32,431 bases of DNA from Betaproteobacteria bacterium (GCA_947466535.1 CANIEV010000026.1:1-32431); one strand, 5' to 3'; shown: positions 15,300-23,690, counted from the first letter of the stretch. Translations and numbers: made by a program. The notes: generated by a model from the letters alone, not told the origin.

Positions 15300-17060
15300 T
15301 CATTGCGTCGTCCCGGCACGCAAATTCCTGGTCGCGGCCTCGTCCAGCACGCCGGTGGCGGCGTTCACGACCACCGCGTGATGCGCGTGCGCGTATTCGG
15401 CTGATATCTTTCCGTTCCAGACATCGTGCGCCACGCGTGACGGCTCTCTCTTGCGCGGATCGCCGAAGCCGCCGCCGCCGGGCTGCACGTGCGTGACCAA
15501 GTTTCCCTGTTTGAGCCACATTGTAATCTTGCCCGGCAACTCGGTTTGCGCATCGCCTTCGCCGAGCAGGTTGCGGCCGGTCGCTGCCGGCTCCCCGCCC
15601 TCCAGCCCGTAGGGCGGAAATTTGATCCTGTCGGCACGCAACTGGAGGAATGCCTCGTCTGCGAGCACGCGATAGCTGCGCCGTATGCCGAGGCCGCCGC
15701 GCCACCTGCCCGCGCCGCAGGAATCAGGCACCAGTTCGTAGGCCTCGACCCGCACCGGGTGCTGCGCTTCCAGGGTTTCCACCGGAGTATTGGAAAGGTT
15801 CTGCGACGCGTTGGTGATCGCCTCGATGCCGTCGGCATTGGGTCTCGCGCCCCAGGCACCGCAGATCATGTCGACGATGATGAACGGCGAGGCGGTTCCG
15901 TCGGGGTTGGGTTTGCGGCCCGACAGGCAGACTACGGTGTTTCCGCCCTCGCCGGCCGCCGGGATGCGGTCCGGGACAATCTGCGCGAGCGCGCCGAGCA
16001 TGGCATCGAACACACGGTAGCCGGTCAGGGCGCGCGCGGCCACCGCCGCCGGTTCGCGGGGATTCAGGATGCAGCCTTCGGGCACCAGGACTTCGATCGC
16101 GCGGAATACGCCGGCGTTGTTCGGGACATCGCCCTTGAGTGCGCAACGCACCGAGAGATAGGTGCAGGACTTGGTGTAGGACAGGGTCGAATTGATGGCG
16201 GCTTTCACCTGCGCCGCCGAGCCGCTGTAGTCGACGCTCACGCGGTCCTCGTGCACCGTGATTGCGACCTCGATCCGGATTGGGTCGGGCGAGAGCCCAT
16301 CATCGTCGATATGGTCGGTGAAGCGGAACGTGCCCTTGGGCCAGTTGCGGATCTCCTCGCGGGTCAGGCGCTCGGCGTAGTCGAGCATCTCCTCGAGGTA
16401 CACGCGCGTCGAGTCGCGGCCGTAACGCGAGAACAGTTTCCCGAGTTCGCGAATGCCCACCTGCGCGCCGGCATACTGCGCGCGCAGGTCACCCAGCACC
16501 CGGTCGGGCAGGCGCACGTTCAGCCCGATCAACCGCTCGAGCATGTCGTTCATGCGGCCCTTCTCGTAGAGCTTCACCACCGGGATGCGCAGGCCTTCCT
16601 GGAAAATTTCGGTCGAGTCGCTCGCGTTCGACCCCGGTACCCGGCCGCCGACGTCGGTGTGGTGGCAGATCACCACGCAGAAGCCTTCCAGTTCGCCCGC
16701 GTGAAAAAAGGGAGCGAACATGAATATGTCGGGAAGGTGCATGCCACCCTGGTAGGGATCGTTGACGATCACCGCATCGCCGGGGACAAGATCGTCGCCG
16801 TAGCGCGCAAGCATCGAGGCCATCGCCTCGGGAATCGCGCCGAGGTGGAGCGCAATTGTCTTGGCCTGCACCACCATGCGCCCGTGGCGGTCGCAGATCG
16901 CCGCCGAATAGTCCATCACATCCTTGACGATTTCGGAGCGCGCGGTGCGCAGAACCGTGTAGGCGACTTCGTCCGCGATCGAATCCATCGCGTTCTTGAT
17001 CACCGCGAAGGTGATCGGGTCGAGCGTGGCTCGGACTCCTTCGTTGGCGGGAGCATTCAT
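15300..17060 (-). CDS. hyuB: Hydantoinase B / oxoprolinase-family subunit
   Basis: A 586-residue protein of the HyuB/oxoprolinase C-terminal half. It begins LDPITFAVIKNAMDSIADEV and contains NDPYQGGMHLPDIFMF and HHTDVGGRVPGSNASDSTEI, family motifs rich in Asp and His that bind metal. GYRVFDAMLGAL and the GEGG segment follow, and the C-terminal PGGGGFGDP is also typical. Its ATG overlaps the hyuA stop by ATGA. With HyuA it forms an ATP-dependent amidohydrolase, known for N-methylhydantoin, hydantoins and 5-oxoproline. Acetone carboxylase is a distant relative but needs a third gamma subunit, which is not present here. The ring substrate is inferred only at class level. Confidence 0.93.
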   Translation of the reverse strand: MNAPANEGVRATLDPITFAVIKNAMDSIADEVAYTVLRTARSEIVKDVMDYSAAICDRHGRMVVQAKTIALHLGAIPEAMASMLARYGDDLVPGDAVIVNDPYQGGMHLPDIFMFAPFFHAGELEGFCVVICHHTDVGGRVPGSNASDSTEIFQEGLRIPVVKLYEKGRMNDMLERLIGLNVRLPDRVLGDLRAQYAGAQVGIRELGKLFSRYGRDSTRVYLEEMLDYAERLTREEIRNWPKGTFRFTDHIDDDGLSPDPIRIEVAITVHEDRVSVDYSGSAAQVKAAINSTLSYTKSCTYLSVRCALKGDVPNNAGVFRAIEVLVPEGCILNPREPAAVAARALTGYRVFDAMLGALAQIVPDRIPAAGEGGNTVVCLSGRKPNPDGTASPFIIVDMICGAWGARPNADGIEAITNASQNLSNTPVETLEAQHPVRVEAYELVPDSCGAGRWRGGLGIRRSYRVLADEAFLQLRADRIKFPPYGLEGGEPAATGRNLLGEGDAQTELPGKITMWLKQGNLVTHVQPGGGGFGDPRKREPSRVAHDVWNGKISAEYAHAHHAVVVNAATGVLDEAATRNLRAGTTQ

Positions 17061-19168
17061 TGAGCGGCCTCGGTCGAATCGTGCGCGTCATCGGGAAGAT
17101 CGAGAATGATGTTGCCGATCGCATCCGCGCGGGCAAGTACCCGTGGCGGCACCACCACGGTGGTGTCGTAGGACTCAACGATAAGCGGCCCGGTAATCGG
17201 GGTGGTCGGCATGTCGCCGCGCGCGATCACCTCGGTGCTGACCGGCGCTTCCGTGCGCGAAAAACTCACCATTCGGTGGCCGCCGGCCCCGGCGAGAGCG
17301 GTGCCGCCCATACGGATGCGGGCGAAATCGAGCCGTTCTTCCCGCCGGCCGCGCGCGGACAGGCGCAGGTTCACGAGTTCGAGCGGCTCGTCGTTGGCAT
17401 AGCCGAAGGTGTCGCGGTAGGTGCGCTGGAAATCATCCCGCAAGGCCACGAGCGTGGGGGCGTCGAAACGTTTGCCGCGCAGCGGCACGGTCAATTCCGA
17501 CGACTGGCCCACATAGCGCAAGTCGGCCCTGAGCGTGAACTCCACGGTGCTTTCCGGGTAGCCCTCGGCGGCGAGCGACACCCGGCCCTGGTGGCGCAGG
17601 CTTTCTGCGATCGCTTCAAGGGCGGCAGGATCGGACCCTTCCAGGCGGCGCAGCACCGCGCGGAGGAAGTCATGGCCGGCGTCGGCCGCAAGCATGCCGG
17701 CCGAGCAGAAAACACCCGCCATCACCGGCGCGATCACCCTGCGGATTCCGAGCAGCCGTGCGACATCGACCGCGTGCACCGGTCCACCACCGCCGAAGGC
17801 GATCAGTGTCATGTCGCGCGGATCCCGACCGCGTTCAACCGTCACTGCGCGGATCGCGCGTGCCATGTTGACGTTGGCCACATGGCGGATGCCGTGCGCG
17901 GCATCGAGCAGCGACAGGCCAAGACGCGAAGCAACATGCCGCTCGATTGCCTTGCTCGCAAGCTCGGGATCCACCTTGAGGCTGCCCCCGGCAAGGGCCA
18001 CCGGGTTGAGCAGGCCGAGCACCATGTTGGCGTCGGTCACGGTCGGTCGCTCGTTGCCCAGCCGGTAGCAGGCAGGGCCCGGATTCGCACCGACGGATTC
18101 CGGTCCGACGTGCAGCAGCCCGCCCGCGTCGATTCCCGCCACCGATCCGCCGCCCGCGCCGACTTCGGCAATGTCGATCGCCGGCACCTTGAGGACGTAA
18201 CCCCCGCCTTTCACGAAGCGGCTGGGAGAGGAAATGCCGTCGCGGAACTCGTACTCGTTGGTGAGCGAAGGATGCCCGGCCTCGATGATGGAGGCTTTGG
18301 CGGTGGTTCCGCCCATATCGAATACGATGAGATCGGCATCGCCGGTCACCCGGCCGAGATGAGCAGATCCGGTAACGCCGCCGGCCGGGCCCGAAGACAC
18401 CGCGAACACCGGCTTGCCGCTCGCCGCCGCGATGCCCATCATGCCGCCGTTGGATGCCATCACCTGGATTGGCGCCGTGATGCCGATCGCCGCGAGATCG
18501 CGACGCAGGTTCGCGAGATACGTGCGCATCGCCGGCAGGATGTAGGCGTTGACCACGGTGGTGCTGGTGCGCTCGTACTCCTTCATCTCCGGCAGAACCT
18601 CGCAGGAGGCGGTGACCAGCAGTTGCGGAAACTCCGCTTCGAGAATGAGCTTCGCCGCCAGTTCGTGTACCGGATTGGCATAGCTGTTGAGAAAGCAGAT
18701 CGCCACCGCCTGAACGCCCTCGGTCACGAAGAACGCCGCCACCTCGCGAACCTGCCGGGGATCGAGTGCTCTCACCACCGACCCGTCAGCAGCAATTCGC
18801 TCATCCACCTCGCAGCGGTAGCGACGCGGCGACAACGGTTCCGGTTTGGACCAGGCGAGATCGAACATCGTCGGGGTGCGGATGCGCCCGATCTCGAGCA
18901 CATCACGAAATCCGCGCGTGGTGAGCACACCCGTGCGGGCACCGACTTTCTGCAGGATGGTATTGGATGCGGTGGTGGTGCCGTGGACGACTTCGGTGAC
19001 CTCGGAGGCCGCCACGCCTGTTGTGCGCAGCACTTCGCGGATCGCTTCGACCACCGCCCGACCCGGATCATCCGGCGTGGTCGACGTCTTGTTGATGTGC
19101 AGCGTGCCATCCGCCATTTCGGCGACCACGTCGGTGAATGTGCCGCCGATGTCACAGCCTATGCGCAC
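17057..19168 (-). CDS. hyuA: Hydantoinase A / oxoprolinase-family ATP-binding subunit
   Basis: A 703-residue actin-like ATPase half of the enzyme. It starts MRIGCDIGGTFTDVVAE, the phosphate-binding loop of the family. EVVHGTTTASNTILQKVGAR and VFDMGGTTAKASIIEAG follow, and the hydantoinase A core has GGGGPVHAVDVARLLGI. The GTG at 19168 was chosen over a TTG at 19174: a GGAGG (19176-19180) lies 7 bases from the GTG but only 1 base from the TTG. It is the first gene of the long minus-strand operon. The 168-base region before it contains a candidate TetR operator. ATP use would drive opening of a stable cyclic amide. Confidence 0.94.
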   Translation of the reverse strand: MRIGCDIGGTFTDVVAEMADGTLHINKTSTTPDDPGRAVVEAIREVLRTTGVAASEVTEVVHGTTTASNTILQKVGARTGVLTTRGFRDVLEIGRIRTPTMFDLAWSKPEPLSPRRYRCEVDERIAADGSVVRALDPRQVREVAAFFVTEGVQAVAICFLNSYANPVHELAAKLILEAEFPQLLVTASCEVLPEMKEYERTSTTVVNAYILPAMRTYLANLRRDLAAIGITAPIQVMASNGGMMGIAAASGKPVFAVSSGPAGGVTGSAHLGRVTGDADLIVFDMGGTTAKASIIEAGHPSLTNEYEFRDGISSPSRFVKGGGYVLKVPAIDIAEVGAGGGSVAGIDAGGLLHVGPESVGANPGPACYRLGNERPTVTDANMVLGLLNPVALAGGSLKVDPELASKAIERHVASRLGLSLLDAAHGIRHVANVNMARAIRAVTVERGRDPRDMTLIAFGGGGPVHAVDVARLLGIRRVIAPVMAGVFCSAGMLAADAGHDFLRAVLRRLEGSDPAALEAIAESLRHQGRVSLAAEGYPESTVEFTLRADLRYVGQSSELTVPLRGKRFDAPTLVALRDDFQRTYRDTFGYANDEPLELVNLRLSARGRREERLDFARIRMGGTALAGAGGHRMVSFSRTEAPVSTEVIARGDMPTTPITGPLIVESYDTTVVVPPRVLARADAIGNIILDLPDDAHDSTEAAQ

Positions 19169-19246
19169 GCGCAAACCTCCGGATTGACCGTTTAAACGAT
19201 CGGGATAAATGGAAAACGGACCACCACGGTGATCCGCCCTTATTGG

Positions 19247-19260
19247 ACTGACTGGTTAGT
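19247..19260. promoter_or_regulatory. Candidate TetR-type operator upstream of hyuA
   Basis: ACTGACTGGTTAGT is a near-palindrome, with 5 of 7 symmetric pairs, lying about 80 bases before the hyuA start. Read on the minus strand as ACTAACCAGTCAGT it matches the dyad at 3084-3097 at 11 of 14 positions. A TTGACA (-35 like) lies upstream on the minus strand at 19294-19289, but no convincing -10 box accompanies it. The site would suit repression of the operon. Confidence 0.35.
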
Positions 19261-19336
19261 TGACATGGTCCCTGCAAACCGCGGACCTTGTCAAGAAAGC
19301 GTGGCATCGAATCCCGGGAAGTGAGCCTCCGGCAGG

Positions 19337-20152
19337 TCAGGAGACCGTTGCGTCCATTTGCATCCGGAACGCAGTGAGATAGTCCAGGCCCGCGATCGCA
19401 CGGCTGCCGTACCAGGAGCACATCTCACCGTCGATCAGCGCGATCCGTCGTTTGACCATTGATTTCATCCCGCGCAATTCTCCAAGATGCTTTTCGCGGA
19501 AGCGATACGGCTCGCTGGACAGCAGCACGGTGCGTACGCCTTCCAGCGACGATTCGTCGAGCTCGATCTCCGGATAGCGCCTGTCGGCGGCCGCGGGTAC
19601 CGTGTCCCAGCCGGCAAGGGCCAAAGTACGCGAGATGTAGGTGTCGCGCGTTACCGTCATCCAGGGATCGCGCCAGATGAGGTAGAGCGCATGCTCGCGC
19701 TCGAATCGCCCTGCGGCGGCACGCGCCCGGGCCAGGGCGGCGTCGAATCGTTCGCAGAGGATTTTCGCCTCGGCGGCACGGCCGAATATTCCGCCGATGA
19801 GCCGGTAGAGAACGAGGTTGTCGGCGGGGCCGAGCGGGTGGGTGACGATCAGGTGAGGCACCGTGCGGCGAAGTTCGTCCGCCACGTCGAGGGTGTTCTC
19901 GTCCTTGTTCAGGATGACATGCGTCGGTTCGAGGGCGCGCAGCGCGTCCAGTTTCACATCCTTGGTTCCGCCGAGTTTTGGTACGTCTCGGAGCACGTCC
20001 CTCGGGTGAATGCAAAAGCCGGTGCGTCCCACCAGGTGCCGGGCAAGGCCGAGGTCGCAGACGAGCTCGGTAATCGAGGGTACCAGCGAGACGATGCGTG
20101 GCTGTCCTTCCGCGGGCACATGACGGGTTCCGGCGGCGTCGGTGAGGCTCAT
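19337..20152 (-). CDS. BtuF-like metal/cobalamin-binding fold protein, no signal peptide
   Basis: A 271-residue protein of the helical-backbone metal receptor (periplasmic binding protein type III) fold. It contains RIVSLVPSITELVCDLGLARHLVGRTGF, the BtuF/FecB-like first beta-alpha unit (positions about 18-45), and later YLIWRDPWMTVTRDTYISRTL. The ATG at 20152 gives MSLTDAAGTRHV with no signal peptide. An ATG at 20197 would add a short hydrophobic stretch (MLGVLRILSVL) but not a clear signal. BtuF-like proteins lacking export signals and lone from ABC genes are common in betaproteobacteria, and their role is uncertain. It lies between hyuA and the SDR on the same strand. No cobalamin riboswitch was recognised upstream. 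Confidence 0.75.
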   Translation of the reverse strand: MSLTDAAGTRHVPAEGQPRIVSLVPSITELVCDLGLARHLVGRTGFCIHPRDVLRDVPKLGGTKDVKLDALRALEPTHVILNKDENTLDVADELRRTVPHLIVTHPLGPADNLVLYRLIGGIFGRAAEAKILCERFDAALARARAAAGRFEREHALYLIWRDPWMTVTRDTYISRTLALAGWDTVPAAADRRYPEIELDESSLEGVRTVLLSSEPYRFREKHLGELRGMKSMVKRRIALIDGEMCSWYGSRAIAGLDYLTAFRMQMDATVS

Positions 20153-20249
20153 CCGTTCAGGTCTCAATACTGACAATATGCGCAAAACCCCCAGCATTGG
20201 CGCGGCAAAGCGGGCGATATACTGACAAACGCCTTTTCTGCATCTTTGC

Positions 20250-21011
20250 CTAAAGTGGCAGTTTGCGCGGCTTGCGTGGAGCACGGGCGAAGGCGCGGTC
20301 GTATGCCCACGCTGGCGCCAGACCGAGAACGGCCGCGACAATCCGCATCTGCCAGGGCACGACCGTGTAGCGGGCACCGCGATCGATCGCGCGCGCGATC
20401 CGTCGCGCCGCGTCATCGGCGCCGATCATGAAGGGCATCGGGAAGCGGTTGACCGAGGTCATGGGTGTATTGACGTAACCGGGGCAAACGGTGGCCACGC
20501 GCACGCCCGAGCCGGCAAGCTCCAGTCGAAGTGATTCGAGCCAGGTGATAGCCGCGGATTTCGAGGCGCAATAGGCGCCCGAACCCGGCAGCCCCCGGAT
20601 TCCCGCAACACTTGCAATGCCGGCCAGCGTGCCCGAACCGCGTTCACGCATCGGCGCGGCGAAAGGCGCGAGGGTCGCGGCAAGGCCAAGGACGTTGGTA
20701 CGCAGGATGCGTTCAAGGACCGCGAGGTCTTCGGGGTCGCCGCCGAGCGTGCCCGAGGAAACGCCGGCATTGGCGATGACGATGTCGGGTACCCCGTGGT
20801 CCGAGCAATAGTCATGCGCGATCCGTGCCATCTCCGCGGTATCGCCGACATCGGCGGTGTAGATCGCGCAGGGAACGTTGAGGCGTCCTGCGAGCTTCCC
20901 AAGGGAGTCGCCGCGCCGTGCGACAAGTCCGAGGCTCGCACCGCTGGTGGCGTAGTGAGCGGCAAGCGCTGCACCCAGGCCGGAGGAGGCGCCGGTGATG
21001 AAAACCTTCAA
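20250..21011 (-). CDS. SDR-family oxidoreductase
   Basis: A 253-residue short-chain dehydrogenase. The cofactor loop TGASSGLG (about residues 6-13) follows the first strand, then IANAG, the catalytic Ser in GIASVAG and YCASK (Tyr and Lys). The C-terminus has a hydrophobic tail (MRIVAAVLGLAPAWAYDRAF), as in DltE/YbbO-like members. The start is probably a TTG at 21011 (MKVFITGASSG); a TTG at 21020 would add three residues. No ATG is available near the conserved first strand. The start lies only 14 or 5 bases after the upstream DsbA-like stop, so translational coupling is likely, and no clear ribosome site is seen. The substrate is unknown. Confidence 0.88.
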   Translation of the reverse strand: MKVFITGASSGLGAALAAHYATSGASLGLVARRGDSLGKLAGRLNVPCAIYTADVGDTAEMARIAHDYCSDHGVPDIVIANAGVSSGTLGGDPEDLAVLERILRTNVLGLAATLAPFAAPMRERGSGTLAGIASVAGIRGLPGSGAYCASKSAAITWLESLRLELAGSGVRVATVCPGYVNTPMTSVNRFPMPFMIGADDAARRIARAIDRGARYTVVPWQMRIVAAVLGLAPAWAYDRAFARAPRKPRKLPL

Positions 21012-21025
21012 GCGGAACAAGTCGC

Positions 21026-21661
21026 TTATTGAGGGCGCTCGCTGCGCGCCTGTTGCACCAGTTTGTCCACCACCTGCATCAGTTGCCGGGTGCCCCCCGC
21101 GATGCGCGCAGACGAGAGGTACTTCCCGTCCACCACGATGGTGGGCACGCCCCGAACGTTGTAGCGATTCATCATCTCCGCGGCCTCGTTGACCCTGGCC
21201 TGGGTGTCGGGCGAGTTGTAGGCCTCGAGAAAACGCTCGCGGGTGATGCCGTTGCGAGTCACCCAATCGAGCATCACCTTCTCGTCGTTAAGCCGAACGC
21301 CATCGAAGTGGAAGTTGTCGTATACCGGCCAGTGCAGGCGCTGGATTTCGCCGAGTACTTCGAGCGAAAAATAGAGCTTGGCGAAGATCTCCCAGATGTC
21401 CGATGCCTTGGCGGGGATACGACGAAGCGCAATGTAGTTCGGAGCCTGCACCAGCCAGCGCGACATCTGAGGCTGCAGTTCGTAGCAGATCGGGCAACCG
21501 TAGTAGAAGAACTCGATGACTTCGATCGCGGATCCCGTGGTCACAGGCTGCGGCGGGTCGAGGCGGACGAAATCGCCGCTTCGGAGCGCGGTCTGTGCGA
21601 ACGCCGACGAGGCGAATAGCGATGCCGCGACCAGCAGACACCAGGATGCAAGGCGTTTCAT
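21026..21661 (-). CDS. DsbA-like thiol:disulfide oxidoreductase with CPIC active site
   Basis: A 211-residue periplasmic protein with a signal peptide (MKRLASWCLLVAASLFASS, cleavage near AFA-QTA). The thioredoxin-fold active site is Cys56-Pro-Ile-Cys59 within FFYYGCPICYEL, and the cis-proline loop is RGVPTIVVDG. The helical insertion of DsbA is present. Classical DsbA has CPHC; replacing His by Ile should make the enzyme less oxidising or shift partners. It is a paralogue of the CPHC protein at 22340-22993, with the motif at the same position. GGAGAG precedes the ATG. The two copies are separated only by a rhodanese-like gene on the other strand. Confidence 0.9.
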   Translation of the reverse strand: MKRLASWCLLVAASLFASSAFAQTALRSGDFVRLDPPQPVTTGSAIEVIEFFYYGCPICYELQPQMSRWLVQAPNYIALRRIPAKASDIWEIFAKLYFSLEVLGEIQRLHWPVYDNFHFDGVRLNDEKVMLDWVTRNGITRERFLEAYNSPDTQARVNEAAEMMNRYNVRGVPTIVVDGKYLSSARIAGGTRQLMQVVDKLVQQARSERPQ

Positions 21662-21784
21662 TGCGCTCTCCGGGCGGGGAAATGATACAGATGGCGGAAT
21701 GATAGGGCGAATCGGCGGATTCGCGAAATCGGCCGCAGGAATCCCGCTTGCCCGCCGGTCCCGCTTTAACTACGCTCGGGCGTA

Positions 21785-22315
21785 ATGAAGCGGATCCGAC
21801 TCCTGTTGATGTTTTTTTCCATCGTGTGGCCGGTCTTTTGCCATGCATTTGCCGAGGAAGGCGCGGATTGGGGCGTGGCGCCCCAGTCACAGATACGCAA
21901 GCCGCCCTATTCGGCGCCCACGCCGCTTGTCGTACCGGGAGGGCGGACGGTCGTGACCGACGAATTGCGTGCGCTGGTCAGGGGACAGACGCCGCCGCTT
22001 CTGGTGGACGTCGCGGGCGGCGAAGGGCACATGTCGATTCCCGACGCCCGCTGGTTGCCCGGTGCCGGACGGGGCATCCATTTTCTCGATCCGCTGCAGG
22101 CGGCGATCGCGGACTGGCTGGTCGAACTTACCCGCGGGGACAAGGCGCGCAAGCTGGTGTTTTTTTGCGTCGACGCGAAGTGCTGGCTGTCCTACAACGT
22201 CGCATTGCGCGCGATTGCGCTCGGATATTCCGACGTGCTCTGGTATCGGGGCGGCGTGGTGGCCTGGGCCGAGGCCGGACTGCCGCTCGCGCAGGTCGAA
22301 AAGCCGGTGAAGTAG
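21785..22315 (+). CDS. Rhodanese-like periplasmic protein, PQQ-associated CXXCW type
   Basis: A 176-residue protein with a signal peptide (MKRIRLLLMFFSIVWPVFC, cleavage near AFA-EEG). The rhodanese-like domain includes LLVDVAGGEGHMSIPDARWL and ends with YSDVLWYRGGVVAWAEAGLPL. The likely functional pair is Cys128 and Cys133-Trp134 (FFCVDAKCWLSYNVAL). It resembles proteins annotated as PQQ-dependent catabolism-associated CXXCW motif proteins, although here four residues separate the cysteines. Its position between two DsbA-like genes suggests a periplasmic thiol role, for example as a redox client. No PQQ genes are in the window. It diverges from the CPIC DsbA-like gene over 123 bases. Confidence 0.78.
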   Translation: MKRIRLLLMFFSIVWPVFCHAFAEEGADWGVAPQSQIRKPPYSAPTPLVVPGGRTVVTDELRALVRGQTPPLLVDVAGGEGHMSIPDARWLPGAGRGIHFLDPLQAAIADWLVELTRGDKARKLVFFCVDAKCWLSYNVALRAIALGYSDVLWYRGGVVAWAEAGLPLAQVEKPVK

Positions 22316-22339
22316 GTCCGGTCTTCGCCGGGGGGGCGC

Positions 22340-22993
22340 TTACTTCTTGCCGCCGCGCTGCTTGCGCGCTTCGCCGATCAGGTAGTCCGTGACATTGACC
22401 ATCACGCGCCGCTCGCCGCTCATGCCGGCGGACACCATGTAGCGGCCCTGCACCGCGAGCGCGGGAACGCCATCGAGCTTGTAGGCGGCGGACAACTGCG
22501 CTGCACGCTTGACCTTGGCATCGACCGAAAACGAACGGAAGGCCGCGTCATACTTGGCCATGTCGACGTTCTGCTTGGCGAGGAACTCGGCCACCCACTT
22601 TACGTACGTCGGACCTTTGGTGGTGACGCCTCCCTGGCGGTGGATCGCATCGAACAGGGCGCGGTGCACGCGATCCTGCTCGCCGATCGCCTCGAGCGCG
22701 TAGAACACCTTGGCATCAAGGGCCCACTCGTCGTTGAACACCGCAGGTACGCGGCGAAACTGCGCATCTTTGGGCAGTTTCTTCAGCCATTCCACCAGCA
22801 CGGGTTCTAGCGCATGGCAGTGCGGGCAGCGGTACCAGAAGAACTCCACCACATCGATCTTGTCCCCGGCCTCGCTGGGCTGGGGCGGGACGAGTTCAAG
22901 GTAGTCGATACCCGCGGCGGGCGCGCCCTGCTGGGCATGGCCGATGAGCGGGACGGCGGCAAACATCAGGGCAACGAGCAAACGCCGGATCAT
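22340..22993 (-). CDS. dsbA: Thiol:disulfide interchange protein DsbA
   Basis: A 217-residue periplasmic oxidase with a signal peptide (MIRRLLVALMFAAVPLIGHA, cleavage near residue 20). Cys56-Pro-His-Cys59 in FFWYRCPHCHAL is the classic DsbA active site, and DGVPALAVQGRY contains the cis-proline. It introduces disulfides into exported proteins and would be re-oxidised by DsbB, not encoded here. An AGGAG about 9 bases before the ATG supports the start. It lies just downstream of the SPOR-domain gene on the same strand. The dsbA-SPOR-argS order is a familiar betaproteobacterial block. Confidence 0.94.
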   Translation of the reverse strand: MIRRLLVALMFAAVPLIGHAQQGAPAAGIDYLELVPPQPSEAGDKIDVVEFFWYRCPHCHALEPVLVEWLKKLPKDAQFRRVPAVFNDEWALDAKVFYALEAIGEQDRVHRALFDAIHRQGGVTTKGPTYVKWVAEFLAKQNVDMAKYDAAFRSFSVDAKVKRAAQLSAAYKLDGVPALAVQGRYMVSAGMSGERRVMVNVTDYLIGEARKQRGGKK

Positions 22994-23040
22994 TTGGGCA
23001 GATCTCCTGAATTACGGGCTGTGCGCGATGTCGCGCAGTT

Positions 23041-23661
23041 TCATTGCGACGCTTTCGCGTCCTTCAGTTTGACAAGCGATGCCTCGATTCCGTTCTGTGC
23101 CAGCAGCGAACGGGCCTTGTTGATTTCCTCCACCGAACCGTACGGGCCGAGTCGGACGCGATACCAGGTGCCCTTTTCGGGAACGCTCGAGGGCTCAACG
23201 CCTGCTTCGAGTCCGAGAAGGGCGAGCTTCGCCTTGAGGTTGTCGGCGTCGGCCGGGTTCTGGAATGCGCCAGCCTGCAGGAAATAGACATCCTTCGGTC
23301 CGGCTGGTGCCTCGCCCTTGACCGACTTTTCCGCCTTCTCGCGGGTGGCCGCCTGCTTCAACTGTTCGTTGGTGACGGGTTCTTCCTGGCCGGGAAGAAT
23401 GCGGTAGAAATCGAAGCGCGGCTTGCCATCGTCGGTTTTTGCCGCTTTCGGCGCATCCTTGAGATTGGGGCCGGGCGCAGGTGCCTTGTCCCCCGGCTTG
23501 CCCTTGTCGGCGAACGGCACCGGAGTCTTGAACACGTAGACCGCGATTGCGGCCGCAGTCCCGAGGCCGAGTATGAAGCCGATGAAAAGTCCGATCATCA
23601 GCCCGCCGCCGCTTTTTCGTTCTCTCGCCGGGACTGTGCGCGGCTTGTAGTCTTTTGACAT
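23041..23661 (-). CDS. SPOR-domain (peptidoglycan-binding) membrane protein
   Basis: A 206-residue single-span protein. A basic cytoplasmic tail (MSKDYKPRTVPARERKSGGG) is followed by one membrane helix (about 21-44, LMIGLFIGFILGLG). A Pro/Lys-rich linker contains the FYRILPG motif common in these proteins. The C-terminal SPOR domain (about 125-200) has YFLQAGAFQNPADADNLKAK and WYRVRLGPYGS. SPOR domains bind denuded glycan strands at the septum, so it probably acts in cell division (FtsN/DedD-like). It sits 29 bases after argS on the same strand and is probably co-transcribed with argS and dsbA. Confidence 0.92.
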   Translation of the reverse strand: MSKDYKPRTVPARERKSGGGLMIGLFIGFILGLGTAAAIAVYVFKTPVPFADKGKPGDKAPAPGPNLKDAPKAAKTDDGKPRFDFYRILPGQEEPVTNEQLKQAATREKAEKSVKGEAPAGPKDVYFLQAGAFQNPADADNLKAKLALLGLEAGVEPSSVPEKGTWYRVRLGPYGSVEEINKARSLLAQNGIEASLVKLKDAKASQ

Positions 23662-23690
23662 GGTTGCGGTGCGTGCCTGCGAAGTTGGGA

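Noticed and set aside
15489-17063. Long plus-strand open frame opposite hyuB
   Set aside because: A shadow of the hyuB reading; composition is His/Arg-rich without family signatures.
17060-19195. Very long open frame on the plus strand opposite hyuA (about 711 codons)
   Set aside because: It is antisense to a clear hyuA reading and the product is Arg/His-rich with no recognisable motif. Long antisense frames are expected in GC-rich coding DNA.
20153-20249. Cobalamin riboswitch before the BtuF-like gene
   Set aside because: No B12-box-like sequence and too short (97 bases) for the full aptamer.
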